Made by a program: the position numbers and the translations under genes | Assembly (NCBI RefSeq): GCF_014635285.1 | Contig: NZ_BMCR01000003.1 | Location: 124,001 to 188,000, forward strand | Source of the DNA: Stappia taiwanensis | GTDB lineage: Bacteria; Pseudomonadota; Alphaproteobacteria; Rhizobiales; Stappiaceae | DNA length: 64,000 nucleotides | Reading direction: 5' to 3' | Shown: in pieces, positions 7,968-16,754 of the stretch | Layout: every line of letters begins with the position of its first letter | Numbering within the stretch: the first letter of the stretch is position 1 | Notes under the pieces: generated by a model | The model's input: only the letters and a program-made list of their open reading frames with translations | Databases searched by the model: none | What the model was told of the DNA's origin: nothing

Positions 7968-9866
7968 ATGCTTGGAAAACGTTTGCCCCATTTCCTCGCC
8001 CCCGACCAGCCCGCAAGCGGCGGCGCTGGTGAGGACCAAGATTTGGACCGGCCACGCGTGCACCGGCCGGACGATGCGCGCCGGCTGTTCTGGCGCCGTG
8101 CGCTCTTTCTGCTTCTGGTCGTTACCAGCATGGCCGGCCTGACCGCGCTTCTGACCATGAGCCTTGCCGGTAATGGCATCGGCTGGGGCGAAGGGCTGAT
8201 GATCGCCTGTTTCGTCGCCACCCTGCCTTGGACGGTGATCGGCTTCTGGAACGCGGTGATCGGCTTTCTGGTGATGCGTCTGTCCCGCGATCCGGTGGAA
8301 AGCGTCTGCCCGATCGCGCCGGGCAATGCCAGCCGGACCGGCTCCGCTTCTACGGCGATCCTCTCCTGCATCCGCAATGAGGATGTGGATCAGGTGGCGG
8401 TCAATCTCGATGCCATGGCTGCGGATCTGCACCAGGCCGGCCGCTGTGAGGGCTTCTCGATCTATGTGCTGTCCGATACGGACCAGCCGGAGATCGCCGC
8501 CCGCGAGGAAGCGGTCTTTGCGGCCCTGCATGACCGCTGGACGGGACATATCGACATCTTCTATCGCCGCAGATCCGACAATTCGGGCTTCAAGGCCGGC
8601 AATATTCGTGATTTTTGTGAGCGCTGGGGCGCGGGCCACGACTATGCGCTGGTGCTTGACGCGGACAGCTTCATGGCCGCGCCGGCCATTCTTGACCTGG
8701 TGGCGCGGATGGACGCCAACCCCCGTCTCGGCATTTTGCAGACCCTGGTGGTCGGCATGCCGACGGTCAGCGCCTTTGCCCGGATCTTCCAATTCGGCAT
8801 GCGCCTTGGCATGCGCTCCTACACCCTGGGCAGCGCCTGGTGGCAGGGAGAATGCGGTCCCTACTGGGGGCACAACGCGATCCTGCGTCTGGCTCCGTTC
8901 GCCGAGCATTGCCATCTGCCGGAGCTGCCGGGCAAGGGGCCGCTGGCCGGCACGATCCTCAGCCATGACCAGGTCGAGGCGGTGTTGATGCGCCGGGCCG
9001 GCTACGAGGTGCGGGTGATCCCGCGTGAGACCGAGAGCTTTGAGGAAAACCCGCCCAACCTGCTGGAGTTCATCCGCCGCGATCTGCGCTGGTGTCAGGG
9101 CAATCTGCAGTATCTCAAGCTGCTGCGGATGCCGGGTCTTTATCCGCTCAGCCGGTTGCAGTTGCTGTTGGCGATCCTGATGTTCACCTCCGCCCCCGCC
9201 TGGCTGGCCTTCATGGCAACCGGCGCGGCACTGGCGGCGCTGAACAGTGGTGAGATGGTGCAGATCAACGCGGCGGCGGGTCTGGCCCTGTTCGCCACCA
9301 TCCTGACGATGATCTTCGCGCCGAAGATCGTCACGGTGATCGACATTCTGGCCCGCCGCGAATTGCGGACTGCCTATGGCGGCGGCGTGCGGGTGGTCGT
9401 CAGTGCGCTGACCGAGATCGTGTTTTCCGCGCTGCTGGCGCCGGTGATGGCCATTGCCGTGTCGCTGTTCATCGCCGGGCTGCCCTTTGGCCGCGCCATC
9501 GGCTGGGGCGCGCAGGTGCGCGAAACCAAGGGGCTGCCCCTTGGCCTTTGTGCCAGCAAGCTCTGGCCGCAGACCCTGTTCGGTGTGTCGGGCATCGCCT
9601 TTGCCGCCTGGCTGTCGCCGGTGCTGATCTGGCCGCTGTTGCCGGTGGTGCTGGGTCCGGCGCTGGCCGTGCCGCTGTGCATGGTGCTGTCGCGCCGCGA
9701 TGTCGGCGAACTGGCCCTGGCCACCCGGCTGTGGCGCCTGCCGGAAGAAACCGTGCCGCCCACCTGCCTCCTGCCGCTGCGCCTTCCGGCCCATGCCTCG
9801 CTCGGCGTGTCCTTCGCGCCGGTCGGTGCGATGTTCGGGGCCGAGGTGGAAAACGCCGAAGCCTGA
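7968..9866 (+). CDS. mdoH: glucans biosynthesis glucosyltransferase H
   Basis: 632 aa, the short form of OpgH/MdoH (the enterobacterial protein is longer). It builds and exports the beta-glucan backbone of osmoregulated periplasmic glucans from UDP-glucose. Visible are two N-terminal membrane segments (about 45-110), the GT2 domain with SCIRNEDVD, the metal-binding DADSFM, the acceptor-site RRDLRWCQGNLQY, and several C-terminal membrane segments. The ATG at 7968 is chosen because AAAGG precedes it and the sequence upstream is not conserved-looking. mdoG is not in the window. The succinyltransferase gene opgC lies 7 kb downstream on the same strand. Confidence 0.92.
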   Translation: MLGKRLPHFLAPDQPASGGAGEDQDLDRPRVHRPDDARRLFWRRALFLLLVVTSMAGLTALLTMSLAGNGIGWGEGLMIACFVATLPWTVIGFWNAVIGFLVMRLSRDPVESVCPIAPGNASRTGSASTAILSCIRNEDVDQVAVNLDAMAADLHQAGRCEGFSIYVLSDTDQPEIAAREEAVFAALHDRWTGHIDIFYRRRSDNSGFKAGNIRDFCERWGAGHDYALVLDADSFMAAPAILDLVARMDANPRLGILQTLVVGMPTVSAFARIFQFGMRLGMRSYTLGSAWWQGECGPYWGHNAILRLAPFAEHCHLPELPGKGPLAGTILSHDQVEAVLMRRAGYEVRVIPRETESFEENPPNLLEFIRRDLRWCQGNLQYLKLLRMPGLYPLSRLQLLLAILMFTSAPAWLAFMATGAALAALNSGEMVQINAAAGLALFATILTMIFAPKIVTVIDILARRELRTAYGGGVRVVVSALTEIVFSALLAPVMAIAVSLFIAGLPFGRAIGWGAQVRETKGLPLGLCASKLWPQTLFGVSGIAFAAWLSPVLIWPLLPVVLGPALAVPLCMVLSRRDVGELALATRLWRLPEETVPPTCLLPLRLPAHASLGVSFAPVGAMFGAEVENAEA

Positions 9867-9918
9867 GGCGCCCGCCTCCGCCGTGCCCTGGCGGGTCGCG
9901 GCAACGTGAATGCCTGTG

Positions 9919-9987
9919 CCCTCGGTGTCCCGAGACTGTGATTTGAGCGGATCTCCGCCATTTCCCACGTTAGCGGAACACCGAGGG
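9919..9987. repeat. long-range inverted repeat with inner hairpin
   Basis: Perfect 10-bp arms CCCTCGGTGT (9919-9928) and ACACCGAGGG (9978-9987) enclose about 49 nt that include a small GCGG-ATCT-CCGC hairpin (9947-9958). It sits in the 160-bp gap between mdoH and the next gene. It may fold as RNA or be a remnant of a small mobile element. No T-tract follows, so it is not a standard terminator. Confidence 0.5.
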
Positions 9988-10026
9988 TGACGACCGGATC
10001 GTCCCCGCTTCGCCGGAGGGACACGC

Positions 10027-10539
10027 ATGCATCAGGGCAAATCCACACCCGTTTCCGATACTGCCGCCTTGCCGGCCCTGTTTCCGCCGCTGACGGCGGC
10101 GACCCTCGGAACCATTCTTCTTGGCGGCATCCTGGCCGACGCGACCTGGGAGATCTGGGCCCGGTTCATCACCCCCTTCTGGGTTGGCGGACCGTTGCAG
10201 CCGGCAGCGCTCGTGCAGTCGGTGTTCGGGTTTCGCAACCTCGCGCTGGCGGAGTTGATCCACCTGGTCGTTGGCGTGGTGTTCTACCCCATCGGCTATC
10301 TCTATATCGCCCGGCCGATTGCGGATCGCTTTCTGCCGTTCCTGCCCTGGCCGGTCGTGGCGCTCGGCTATGGGGTCGGCCTGTGGACCTTCGCGCTTTA
10401 TGTGATGGCGCATCTGATCGCCGGCTTTCCGGCCTTCCTCGGCTTTATCCAGCTGACCTGGGCCTCGCTGGTCGGTCACCTGCTGTTCGCTCTGGTGCTC
10501 GGCGCGGTGGTGCAAAGGCGTCTGCCGGCGCCCCGGTGA
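10027..10539 (+). CDS. conserved hypothetical membrane protein
   Basis: 170 aa with about four hydrophobic segments (near 21-45, 72-92, 105-135 and 140-163). Tryptophan-rich loops such as WEIWARFITPFWVGG are notable. I do not recognise a named family. It starts with ATG after GGAGGGACACGC, a usable ribosome site. It lies alone between mdoH and a MITE. A role in the envelope is only suggested by its membrane segments. Confidence 0.65.
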   Translation: MHQGKSTPVSDTAALPALFPPLTAATLGTILLGGILADATWEIWARFITPFWVGGPLQPAALVQSVFGFRNLALAELIHLVVGVVFYPIGYLYIARPIADRFLPFLPWPVVALGYGVGLWTFALYVMAHLIAGFPAFLGFIQLTWASLVGHLLFALVLGAVVQRRLPAPR

Positions 10540-10598
10540 TGATGGCCCGAGCGGGCGGACTACGAAGGGTGCTTGGCGGCGGGGGAGCGGTATTCTAG

Positions 10599-10862
10599 GG
10601 TCTGAACTGATAAATGAGGTCGAAATGGTTTGAGACGGATTGCTTCTGATCGAGGAGCGGAAGCGCAGGAAATGTGGTTCATTTTCAAGCCTTTCGCGAC
10701 GCATGAGCAGGCGCAATCCGGTCAAATCCTGAAGGACATGGAAATGGCTTCACCCTGCATCGTCAGCGCATTTGACCGGGCAACAAGCCCGCTCCGCACG
10801 CCCTTCCTCGCGAGGCTTTGCCATTTCCCATGCCATGTCAGCCTCATTTATGAGTTCAGACC
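10599..10862. mobile_element. MITE-like non-autonomous element, IS5-type ends, CTAG target duplication
   Basis: 264-bp element with 21-bp terminal inverted repeats differing at one base (10599-10619 and 10842-10862, starting GGTCTGAAC), flanked by CTAG at 10595-10598 and 10863-10866. A 4-bp YTAR-type duplication is characteristic of the IS5 family. The interior has no transposase-like reading frame. It lies 63 bp upstream of the CoA-transferase start and could affect its expression. No parent copy is in the window. Confidence 0.85.
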
Positions 10863-10925
10863 CTAGGGGCGTTGCCGACCTGCGAAGCACTTCCCCGCCA
10901 CCCCTGCCGATGAAAGGGCCTTCTT

Positions 10926-12185
10926 GTGTGCGCAGAACGCTCCTCCGGCCCGCTTGATGGCCTCCTTGTCCTTGATCTCTCCCGCATTCTCGCCGGTCCG
11001 ACCGCCACGCAGCTTCTGGGAGATCTCGGCGCCCGGGTGATCAAGATCGAGCGGCCCGGTCGCGGCGACGACACCCGTGGCTGGGGGCCGCCGTTCCTGC
11101 GCGATGCGGACGGGCGGGAGACCGCTGAGAGCGCCTATTACCTCTCCGCCAACCGCAACAAGCAGTCGCTGGCCATCGATCTTGCCAGCACTGGCGGCCA
11201 GGAGATCATCCGCCAACTGGCGGCGCGCGCTGATGTGCTGGTGGAAAATTTCAAGGTCGGCGATCTCGCCCGGCGCGGGCTTGGCTATGACGATCTGAAG
11301 GCGGCGAACCCGGGGCTGATCTATTGCTCGATTTCCGGGTTCGGCCAGACCGGCCCCTATGCCCATCGTCCGGGGTACGATTTCCTGATCCAGGGCATGG
11401 GCGGCATCATGTCGCTGACCGGCCGGCCCGACGAGGAGGGGGGCGAGCCGACCAAGGCTGGGGTCGGCATCGCCGATGTGATGTGCGGCATGTATGCCTC
11501 CAATGCGATCCTCGCCGCCCTGCATCACCGCACCCTCACCGGCGAGGGGCAATACATCGATATCGCCCTGTTCGATACCCAGGTGGCTTGGCTGATCAAC
11601 CAGGGCGTTGGCTATCTGACCGATGGCCAGGTGCCGCCCCGGCGCGGCAACGCCCACCCGACCATCGTCCCCTACAATGCCTATCCGGCCAGCGACGGCA
11701 GTTTCATTCTGGCCGTCGGCAATGACGACCAGTTCGCCCGCTTCTGCCAGGTGGCGGGCGCGGCGCAACTGGCGACGGATCCGCGTTTCGCCCGCAATGC
11801 CGACCGGGTGCGCCGACGCAGCGAGCTGGAGCCGTTGATCCGCGACCTGACCCGCGCCCGGCCAGCGGCGGAATGGATCGCGGCACTGGAGGCGGCCGGC
11901 GTGCCTTGCGGTCCGATCAACGACCTTGCGGGCGTATTCGCCGACCCTCAGACCCAGGCGCGGGGCATGCGGATCGCCCTGCCGCATGAGACGGCGCGGG
12001 GCGGAGCGGTCGATCTGATCGGCAACCCGGTGAAGCTGTCGCGCACCCCGGTCACCTATCGCCATGCGCCGCCCCGGCGCGGCGCCGATGGGGTGGAGGT
12101 GCTGCGCGGGGTGCTGGGGCTGAATGACAAGGAAATCGCCGCGCTGATCGAGGGCGGCGTGCTGGACCCGGGAGACGATGTATGA
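10926..12185 (+). CDS. CaiB/BaiF family (class III) CoA-transferase
   Basis: 419 aa. Starts with GTG, because an in-frame stop lies at 10911. AAAGGG serves as ribosome site. Family features are the N-terminal LVLDLSRILAGPTATQLLGDLGARVIK (given in parts), VIKIERPGRGDDTR, the region ENFKVGDLARRGLGYDDL and GVGIADVMCGMYAS, whose Asp corresponds to the catalytic Asp of formyl-CoA transferase. It should move CoA between two carboxylic acids. The stop overlaps the start of the ThDP-enzyme gene by 4 bp, so the two act together, as in the frc-oxc arrangement. The acid substrate is not evident. The MITE just upstream may have altered its promoter. Confidence 0.88.
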   Translation: MCAERSSGPLDGLLVLDLSRILAGPTATQLLGDLGARVIKIERPGRGDDTRGWGPPFLRDADGRETAESAYYLSANRNKQSLAIDLASTGGQEIIRQLAARADVLVENFKVGDLARRGLGYDDLKAANPGLIYCSISGFGQTGPYAHRPGYDFLIQGMGGIMSLTGRPDEEGGEPTKAGVGIADVMCGMYASNAILAALHHRTLTGEGQYIDIALFDTQVAWLINQGVGYLTDGQVPPRRGNAHPTIVPYNAYPASDGSFILAVGNDDQFARFCQVAGAAQLATDPRFARNADRVRRRSELEPLIRDLTRARPAAEWIAALEAAGVPCGPINDLAGVFADPQTQARGMRIALPHETARGGAVDLIGNPVKLSRTPVTYRHAPPRRGADGVEVLRGVLGLNDKEIAALIEGGVLDPGDDV

Positions 12186-13810
12186 CCACCGGAGCGGATC
12201 TGATCGCCGAGCGGCTCGCCGGTGCCGGCTGCCGCCATGCCTTCGGCATTCCCGGCGGCGAAGTGCTGGCGCTGATGGGCGCGCTGGCCGATGCGGGCAT
12301 CGCCTTTCATCTGGTCAAGCATGAGAACGCCGGCGGCTTCATGGCCGAAGGGGTCTGGCATGCCGAGGCGCGGGCGGGAAAGGCGGCGCCGGGGATTCTG
12401 CTGGCGACCCTCGGTCCGGGCGTTGCCAATGCGGTCAATGTGGTGGCCAACGCCTGGCAGGACCGGGTGCCGCTGATCTTCCTGACCGGCTGCGTCGATG
12501 CCGCCGAGGCGGAGAGCTACACTCACCAAGTGTTCGATCATCAGCAATTGCTGCGGCCCATCGTCAAGGCCAGCTTCCGCGCCGCGCCCGGCGCCATCGG
12601 CCGGATGATGGACAAGGCGATTGCCATTGCCTTGAGCGGACAGCCCGGCCCGGTGCATGTGGATGTGCCGATCTCGGTCGCCGAAAGCCTGTGCGAGACC
12701 CGCGAACGACCAGCGGGCAAGGTCCCGCCGGCACCGCAGCTTCGCCCGGACGGCGTGGATCTGGAAGCGGCGCGGACCCTGTTCGCGGCCGCCGAACGGC
12801 CGCTGGCGATTGCCGGTGTCGATGCGGTCAATGAGGGCGCCGGCGCGGAAATTTCCGCTTTCTGCGACCGCTTCAATGTGCCGCTGATCACCAGCTACAA
12901 GGCCAAGGGCCTGCTGGACGAAGCGCACCCGCTGGCGCTAGGCGGCGCCGGCCTCAGCCCCAAGGCGGATGCCCATCTGCTGCCGCTGCTCAAGACCTCC
13001 GATTGTATCCTCTTGCTCGGCTACGATCCGATTGAAATGCGCATCAACTGGCGCGATCCCTGGCCGGACGCGGCGCCGGTGGTCGAGATCGCCGCTACGC
13101 CGCGTCTGCATGGCATGCACGCGGTGCGCCATCTTCTCCCCTCTGGTGTGGCCGCAGGGCTTGCCGCCCTGTCGGATGGAGTGACGCCGCGGGCGACCTG
13201 GTCCGATGGTGCCATCGAGGCCGCGCGCTCCGCGCTTGCCACCCAGTTCGCGCCCGAGCCGGACGGGTGGGGGCCGGCGACGGTGTTTCACACCCTGCGC
13301 AAGGCGCTGCCGCCTGAAACCGTTGCCACCGCTGACAGCGGCGCGCACCGGATCCTTGTGTCGCAGATCTGGCGGACGGGGCTTGCACGCGGGATGCTGC
13401 AATCCTCCGCCCTTTGCACCATGGCCTGTGCCCTGCCGCTTGGCATGGGGCAGCGGCTCGCCGACCCCACCCGTCCGGTGGTGGTATTCGTTGGCGATGC
13501 CGGGCTGGAAATGGGACTGGGGGAACTGGCGACCTTACGCGACATGGGGCTGTCGCTGATTGTCTGCGTGCTGGTCGATGAAAGCCTGTCGCTGATCGAG
13601 CTGAAACAGCGGAGCGGGCAGCGCGCCAATCTCGGCGTGGATTTCGCCGGAACGGATTTTCCGGCTCTCGCCCGGATCTTCGGCGGCCATGGGGTCTGGG
13701 TGGAGGATGCGAAGACGCTCGCGGCCGAAGCGCAGGCGGCGCTCGACCGCCCGACCTTCACCCTGCTCGCCTGCCGGATCGGACGGCGGGCCTATGATGG
13801 CAAGTTCTGA
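12182..13810 (+). CDS. thiamine-diphosphate-dependent enzyme (acetolactate synthase/oxalyl-CoA decarboxylase-like)
   Basis: 542 aa with the three domains of the decarboxylase group. The catalytic Glu is in KHENAGGFMAEG (about residue 50). The central domain covers about 195-335. The ThDP/Mg site starts with GDAGLEMGLGELATLRDMG and ends in VDES instead of the usual NN. It is translationally coupled to a class III CoA-transferase. Such a pair suggests decarboxylation or C-C cleavage of an acyl-CoA (oxalyl-CoA decarboxylase or 2-hydroxyacyl-CoA lyase type), but the precise substrate is unknown and plain acetolactate synthase is not excluded. Confidence 0.75.
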   Translation: MTTGADLIAERLAGAGCRHAFGIPGGEVLALMGALADAGIAFHLVKHENAGGFMAEGVWHAEARAGKAAPGILLATLGPGVANAVNVVANAWQDRVPLIFLTGCVDAAEAESYTHQVFDHQQLLRPIVKASFRAAPGAIGRMMDKAIAIALSGQPGPVHVDVPISVAESLCETRERPAGKVPPAPQLRPDGVDLEAARTLFAAAERPLAIAGVDAVNEGAGAEISAFCDRFNVPLITSYKAKGLLDEAHPLALGGAGLSPKADAHLLPLLKTSDCILLLGYDPIEMRINWRDPWPDAAPVVEIAATPRLHGMHAVRHLLPSGVAAGLAALSDGVTPRATWSDGAIEAARSALATQFAPEPDGWGPATVFHTLRKALPPETVATADSGAHRILVSQIWRTGLARGMLQSSALCTMACALPLGMGQRLADPTRPVVVFVGDAGLEMGLGELATLRDMGLSLIVCVLVDESLSLIELKQRSGQRANLGVDFAGTDFPALARIFGGHGVWVEDAKTLAAEAQAALDRPTFTLLACRIGRRAYDGKF

Positions 13811-13870
13811 CCGGTCAAAAACCGCCTGAAGTTTGTAGGCCGGTCAGGCCCTCGCCGCCTTGAGACCGGT

Positions 13871-15031
13871 TCAGCCCATGCCGAGTTTCAGCCGCAGTCT
13901 GGTGCCGGCAAGGCTGCCGATGAAGCCGAACACCAGCCACAGCCAGCCGTGCAGCGAGCCGGACACGATGCCGCCGAGATAGGCGCCGATGTTGCAGCCA
14001 TAGGCAAGGCGCGCGCCATAGCCCATCAGCAGCCCGCCGATGAGGGCGGTGAGGAGGTCGCGCCGCGACAGCTTCCAGACCGGCGCGTATTTGCCGGCCA
14101 GAGCCGCCGCCGTCATGGCGCCGAGCAGGATGCCGAAATTCATCACCGAGGTGGCATCGGCGAAGACCGAGGCCTCCAGCGCGCCCTTCTGCCACTGCCA
14201 GTAGGGCCAGTCGGTGACCGTAACGCCCAGCCCCTGCCAGATCTTCGCACCCCAAAGGGCAAAACCGGAGGTGATGCCCCAGGGGCGTCCGAGCACGAGG
14301 AAGGTGGCGATGCCGACGATGGCGATCATCACCGCCCCGAAGACGAGGGACCAGGGGCCGGTCAGAACGGACTCCGTGGCGCGCGGTTCCGCCAGCGATC
14401 CATGGGCGCGGGTTTCCACCCGCACGCTCCAAAGGGCGATTGCCCCGAGCACGACGGCGGTGATGGCGAAGGCGCCGATCGGTCCGAAATTGCCGATCAG
14501 GGAAAACGCCGGCAGTTTCGGCAATTGCCCCCATAGGTGCATGTGCGGGGTGGCGGCCACCGAGCCGGTGACGAAGGCGGCCAGGGTCACCATCATCCGC
14601 GTCGAGCCGCCGCCAGCGGTGAAAAGGGTGCCGGAGGCGCAACCGCCGCCAAGCTGCATGCCAAGGCCGAACAGAAAGGCGCCGATGGCCGCGGCGATGC
14701 CGAAGGGAAAGACGAAGCCGCCGGTGGGAAGGCCGATCCCGGCGCCCCAGCCGATCAGCGGGAAGGACACCAGGGCGGTCAGCAGGATCAGCAGGAACTG
14801 GGCCCGCAAGCCGCCGCCCCTCTTTTCGGTGACGATCCGGCGCCAGGCGGCGGTAAAGCCGAAGCTGGCGTGATAGAGCGACACGCCGGCAAGGCCGCCG
14901 ATCAGGGTGGCGAGACCGAGCGTATGCCCACCGTGAAGGGTGGCAAGAGCGGTGACCGCGACGAGACCTGAAAGCGCAGCCGCCAGCACCAGGCGGTTGG
15001 GTCCGGAGAAGGTTTGGGCAAGAGCTGTCAT
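13871..15031 (-). CDS. YeeE/YedE family transporter (thiosulfate/sulfur uptake type)
   Basis: 386 aa integral membrane protein with about ten hydrophobic segments. The two signature Cys sites of the TsuA group are present: GGGCASGTLF near residue 110 and YGCNIGAYLGG near 348. Members carry thiosulfate or related sulfur compounds through conserved cysteines. Its 3' end faces the ThDP-enzyme gene across 60 bp. A sulfurtransferase partner, common next to this family, is not seen. The promoter should lie in the 291-bp divergent gap 15032-15322, where no clear motif was identified. Confidence 0.85.
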   Translation of the reverse strand: MTALAQTFSGPNRLVLAAALSGLVAVTALATLHGGHTLGLATLIGGLAGVSLYHASFGFTAAWRRIVTEKRGGGLRAQFLLILLTALVSFPLIGWGAGIGLPTGGFVFPFGIAAAIGAFLFGLGMQLGGGCASGTLFTAGGGSTRMMVTLAAFVTGSVAATPHMHLWGQLPKLPAFSLIGNFGPIGAFAITAVVLGAIALWSVRVETRAHGSLAEPRATESVLTGPWSLVFGAVMIAIVGIATFLVLGRPWGITSGFALWGAKIWQGLGVTVTDWPYWQWQKGALEASVFADATSVMNFGILLGAMTAAALAGKYAPVWKLSRRDLLTALIGGLLMGYGARLAYGCNIGAYLGGIVSGSLHGWLWLVFGFIGSLAGTRLRLKLGMG

Positions 15032-15322
15032 GGGTATGGTCTACCTCTTTCCACCCTTGGGCCGGAAGGCTTCCTTTTCCAGTTGGCGCGCCGCGCGGGC
15101 AAATGCATTTCCCCAGGCGCGTGCTATTTGGAATATGGGCACTTTCGGGCGACGATCCTGACACGGCTGCCACAAGTTATTGTGTCTTGCGTGTCATTGG
15201 GGCAAGCGGAACACTCTGAGCCTCTCAGGAGAGGTCCGGCGCTCGGTCCGCGCCACCGTTCGGCCATGCTTTGCCCGCGATTGTGCGTCAAGACCTCCCG
15301 ATCGCACATTCAAGAGGCTGCC

Positions 15323-16705
15323 ATGAGCATCATCGACCCCTTTGGATACCCGTTGACCCTCACCGAGCCGGAGGCGCTTGCGCCCTGGAGCGGCACGGTC
15401 AATGCATTCCTGGCCCATGGCAAGGCAACCCCGGATCTGATCGGCGAGGCGCTGGCCTGCGATCCGCAGTTCGCCATGGGCCATGCGACGCACGGCCTGT
15501 TCTGCCTGTTGCTCGGGCGCCGGGAACTCTTGGCGGTGGCCGAGGGCGACTGGCGCGATGCCGATGCCGCGCGCCGGCTGGCGCCGGTGACAGCGCGCGA
15601 GACGGTGGTGATCGATGCGCTGCGCGACTGGCTCGACGGCTTTCCGCGAAAAGCGGCCGCCCGGCTCGATGCGGCGCTCGCCGACTTTCCTGCCGATCCA
15701 CTGCTGATGAAGCTGGCCCATGCGATCTACTTCGTGCTGGGCGAAGCTGCCGCGATGCGGCGCTCGGTGGAGAAGGTCCTGCCCGTCTATGGCGCCGATC
15801 ATCCGGCGCTGGGGTACACGCTTGGTTGCCATGCCTTCGCGCTGGAGGAAACCGGTGCCTATGCCGAGGCGGAGCGGGCCGGGCGACAGGCGCTGGAGCT
15901 TGCCGCCGACGATGCCTGGGGGCTGCACGCGGTGGCCCATGTCTATGACATGACCGGACAGGCCGAGACGGGGCGGAAATGGTTGGAGGGCCACACCGCC
16001 ACCTTCGCCCATTGCAACAATTTCGGCTATCACGTGTGGTGGCACCTGGCGTTGATGTATCTCGACAAGGGCGACATCGGCGAGGTGCTGTGGCTCTACG
16101 ATACCAGGATCCGGCGCGATCACACCGACGATTACCGCGACATTTCCAACGCCGCCTCCCTGCTGGTGCGGCTGGAGATCGAAGGCGTGGATGTAGGCCA
16201 GCGCTGGGAGGAACTGGCGCGGCTGGCGGAAACCCGGATCGACGACCGCTGCAATGTCTTCGCCAACCTTCACTACATGCTGTCGCTGAGCGGCGGCGGC
16301 CGCAGGCAAGCGGCCGACCGGATGCTCTCCGCCCTGTCCGGCTGGACGGAGGATCACTCGGACATGGGTGAGGTCGCCGCCCGCACCGGTCTGCCGGTGG
16401 CGCAGGGACTGGAGGCCTATCAGCGCGGCAATTTCTTCTCCGCCTTCCACCATCTTGACCGGGCGCGGCCGGGGCTTCAAAGCATCGGCGGCAGCCATGC
16501 GCAGCGCGATGTGTTCGAGCAACTGGCAATCGATGCGGCCCTGCGTGCCGGTCTTGCCGAGGATGCGGAACGCTTGCTGCGCGAGCGACAGGCGCTGCGC
16601 GGCGCCACCGATCGTTTCGCCAGCGAGCGGCTGGCGCAGGTGGAGCGGATGCGCCGCGCCGAGCGGGTCATGGGCGACGAGGGTCTGCGGGCCGTGCCCC
16701 TTTGA
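15323..16705 (+). CDS. tetratricopeptide-repeat protein, TTC38-like
   Basis: 460 aa, soluble, almost entirely helical. It contains TPR-like helix pairs, e.g. ALGYTLGCHAFALEETGAY and AWGLHAVAHVYDMTGQAETG, and the invariant-looking HCNNFGYHVWWHLALMYLDKG (given as two parts: HCNNFGYHVWW, HLALMYLDKG). These features match the TTC38 family of unknown function. The ATG at 15323 is preceded by AGAGGCTGCC. The opgC gene follows after 49 bp on the same strand, so co-transcription is possible. No enzymatic residue set is known for the family. Confidence 0.75.
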   Translation: MSIIDPFGYPLTLTEPEALAPWSGTVNAFLAHGKATPDLIGEALACDPQFAMGHATHGLFCLLLGRRELLAVAEGDWRDADAARRLAPVTARETVVIDALRDWLDGFPRKAAARLDAALADFPADPLLMKLAHAIYFVLGEAAAMRRSVEKVLPVYGADHPALGYTLGCHAFALEETGAYAEAERAGRQALELAADDAWGLHAVAHVYDMTGQAETGRKWLEGHTATFAHCNNFGYHVWWHLALMYLDKGDIGEVLWLYDTRIRRDHTDDYRDISNAASLLVRLEIEGVDVGQRWEELARLAETRIDDRCNVFANLHYMLSLSGGGRRQAADRMLSALSGWTEDHSDMGEVAARTGLPVAQGLEAYQRGNFFSAFHHLDRARPGLQSIGGSHAQRDVFEQLAIDAALRAGLAEDAERLLRERQALRGATDRFASERLAQVERMRRAERVMGDEGLRAVPL

Positions 16706-16754
16706 CCGGGCCAACGGCGCAAGGTTTCAAATTCACACAAGCGAAGGTCTTTCG

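Noticed and set aside
10630-10866. Small protein encoded inside the MITE
   Set aside because: The 78-codon frame runs into the terminal repeat and has no ribosome site or family resemblance.
12182-13810. Naming the CoA-transferase/ThDP pair frc-oxc
   Set aside because: The pair fits by arrangement only; sequence motifs seen do not prove oxalate specificity.
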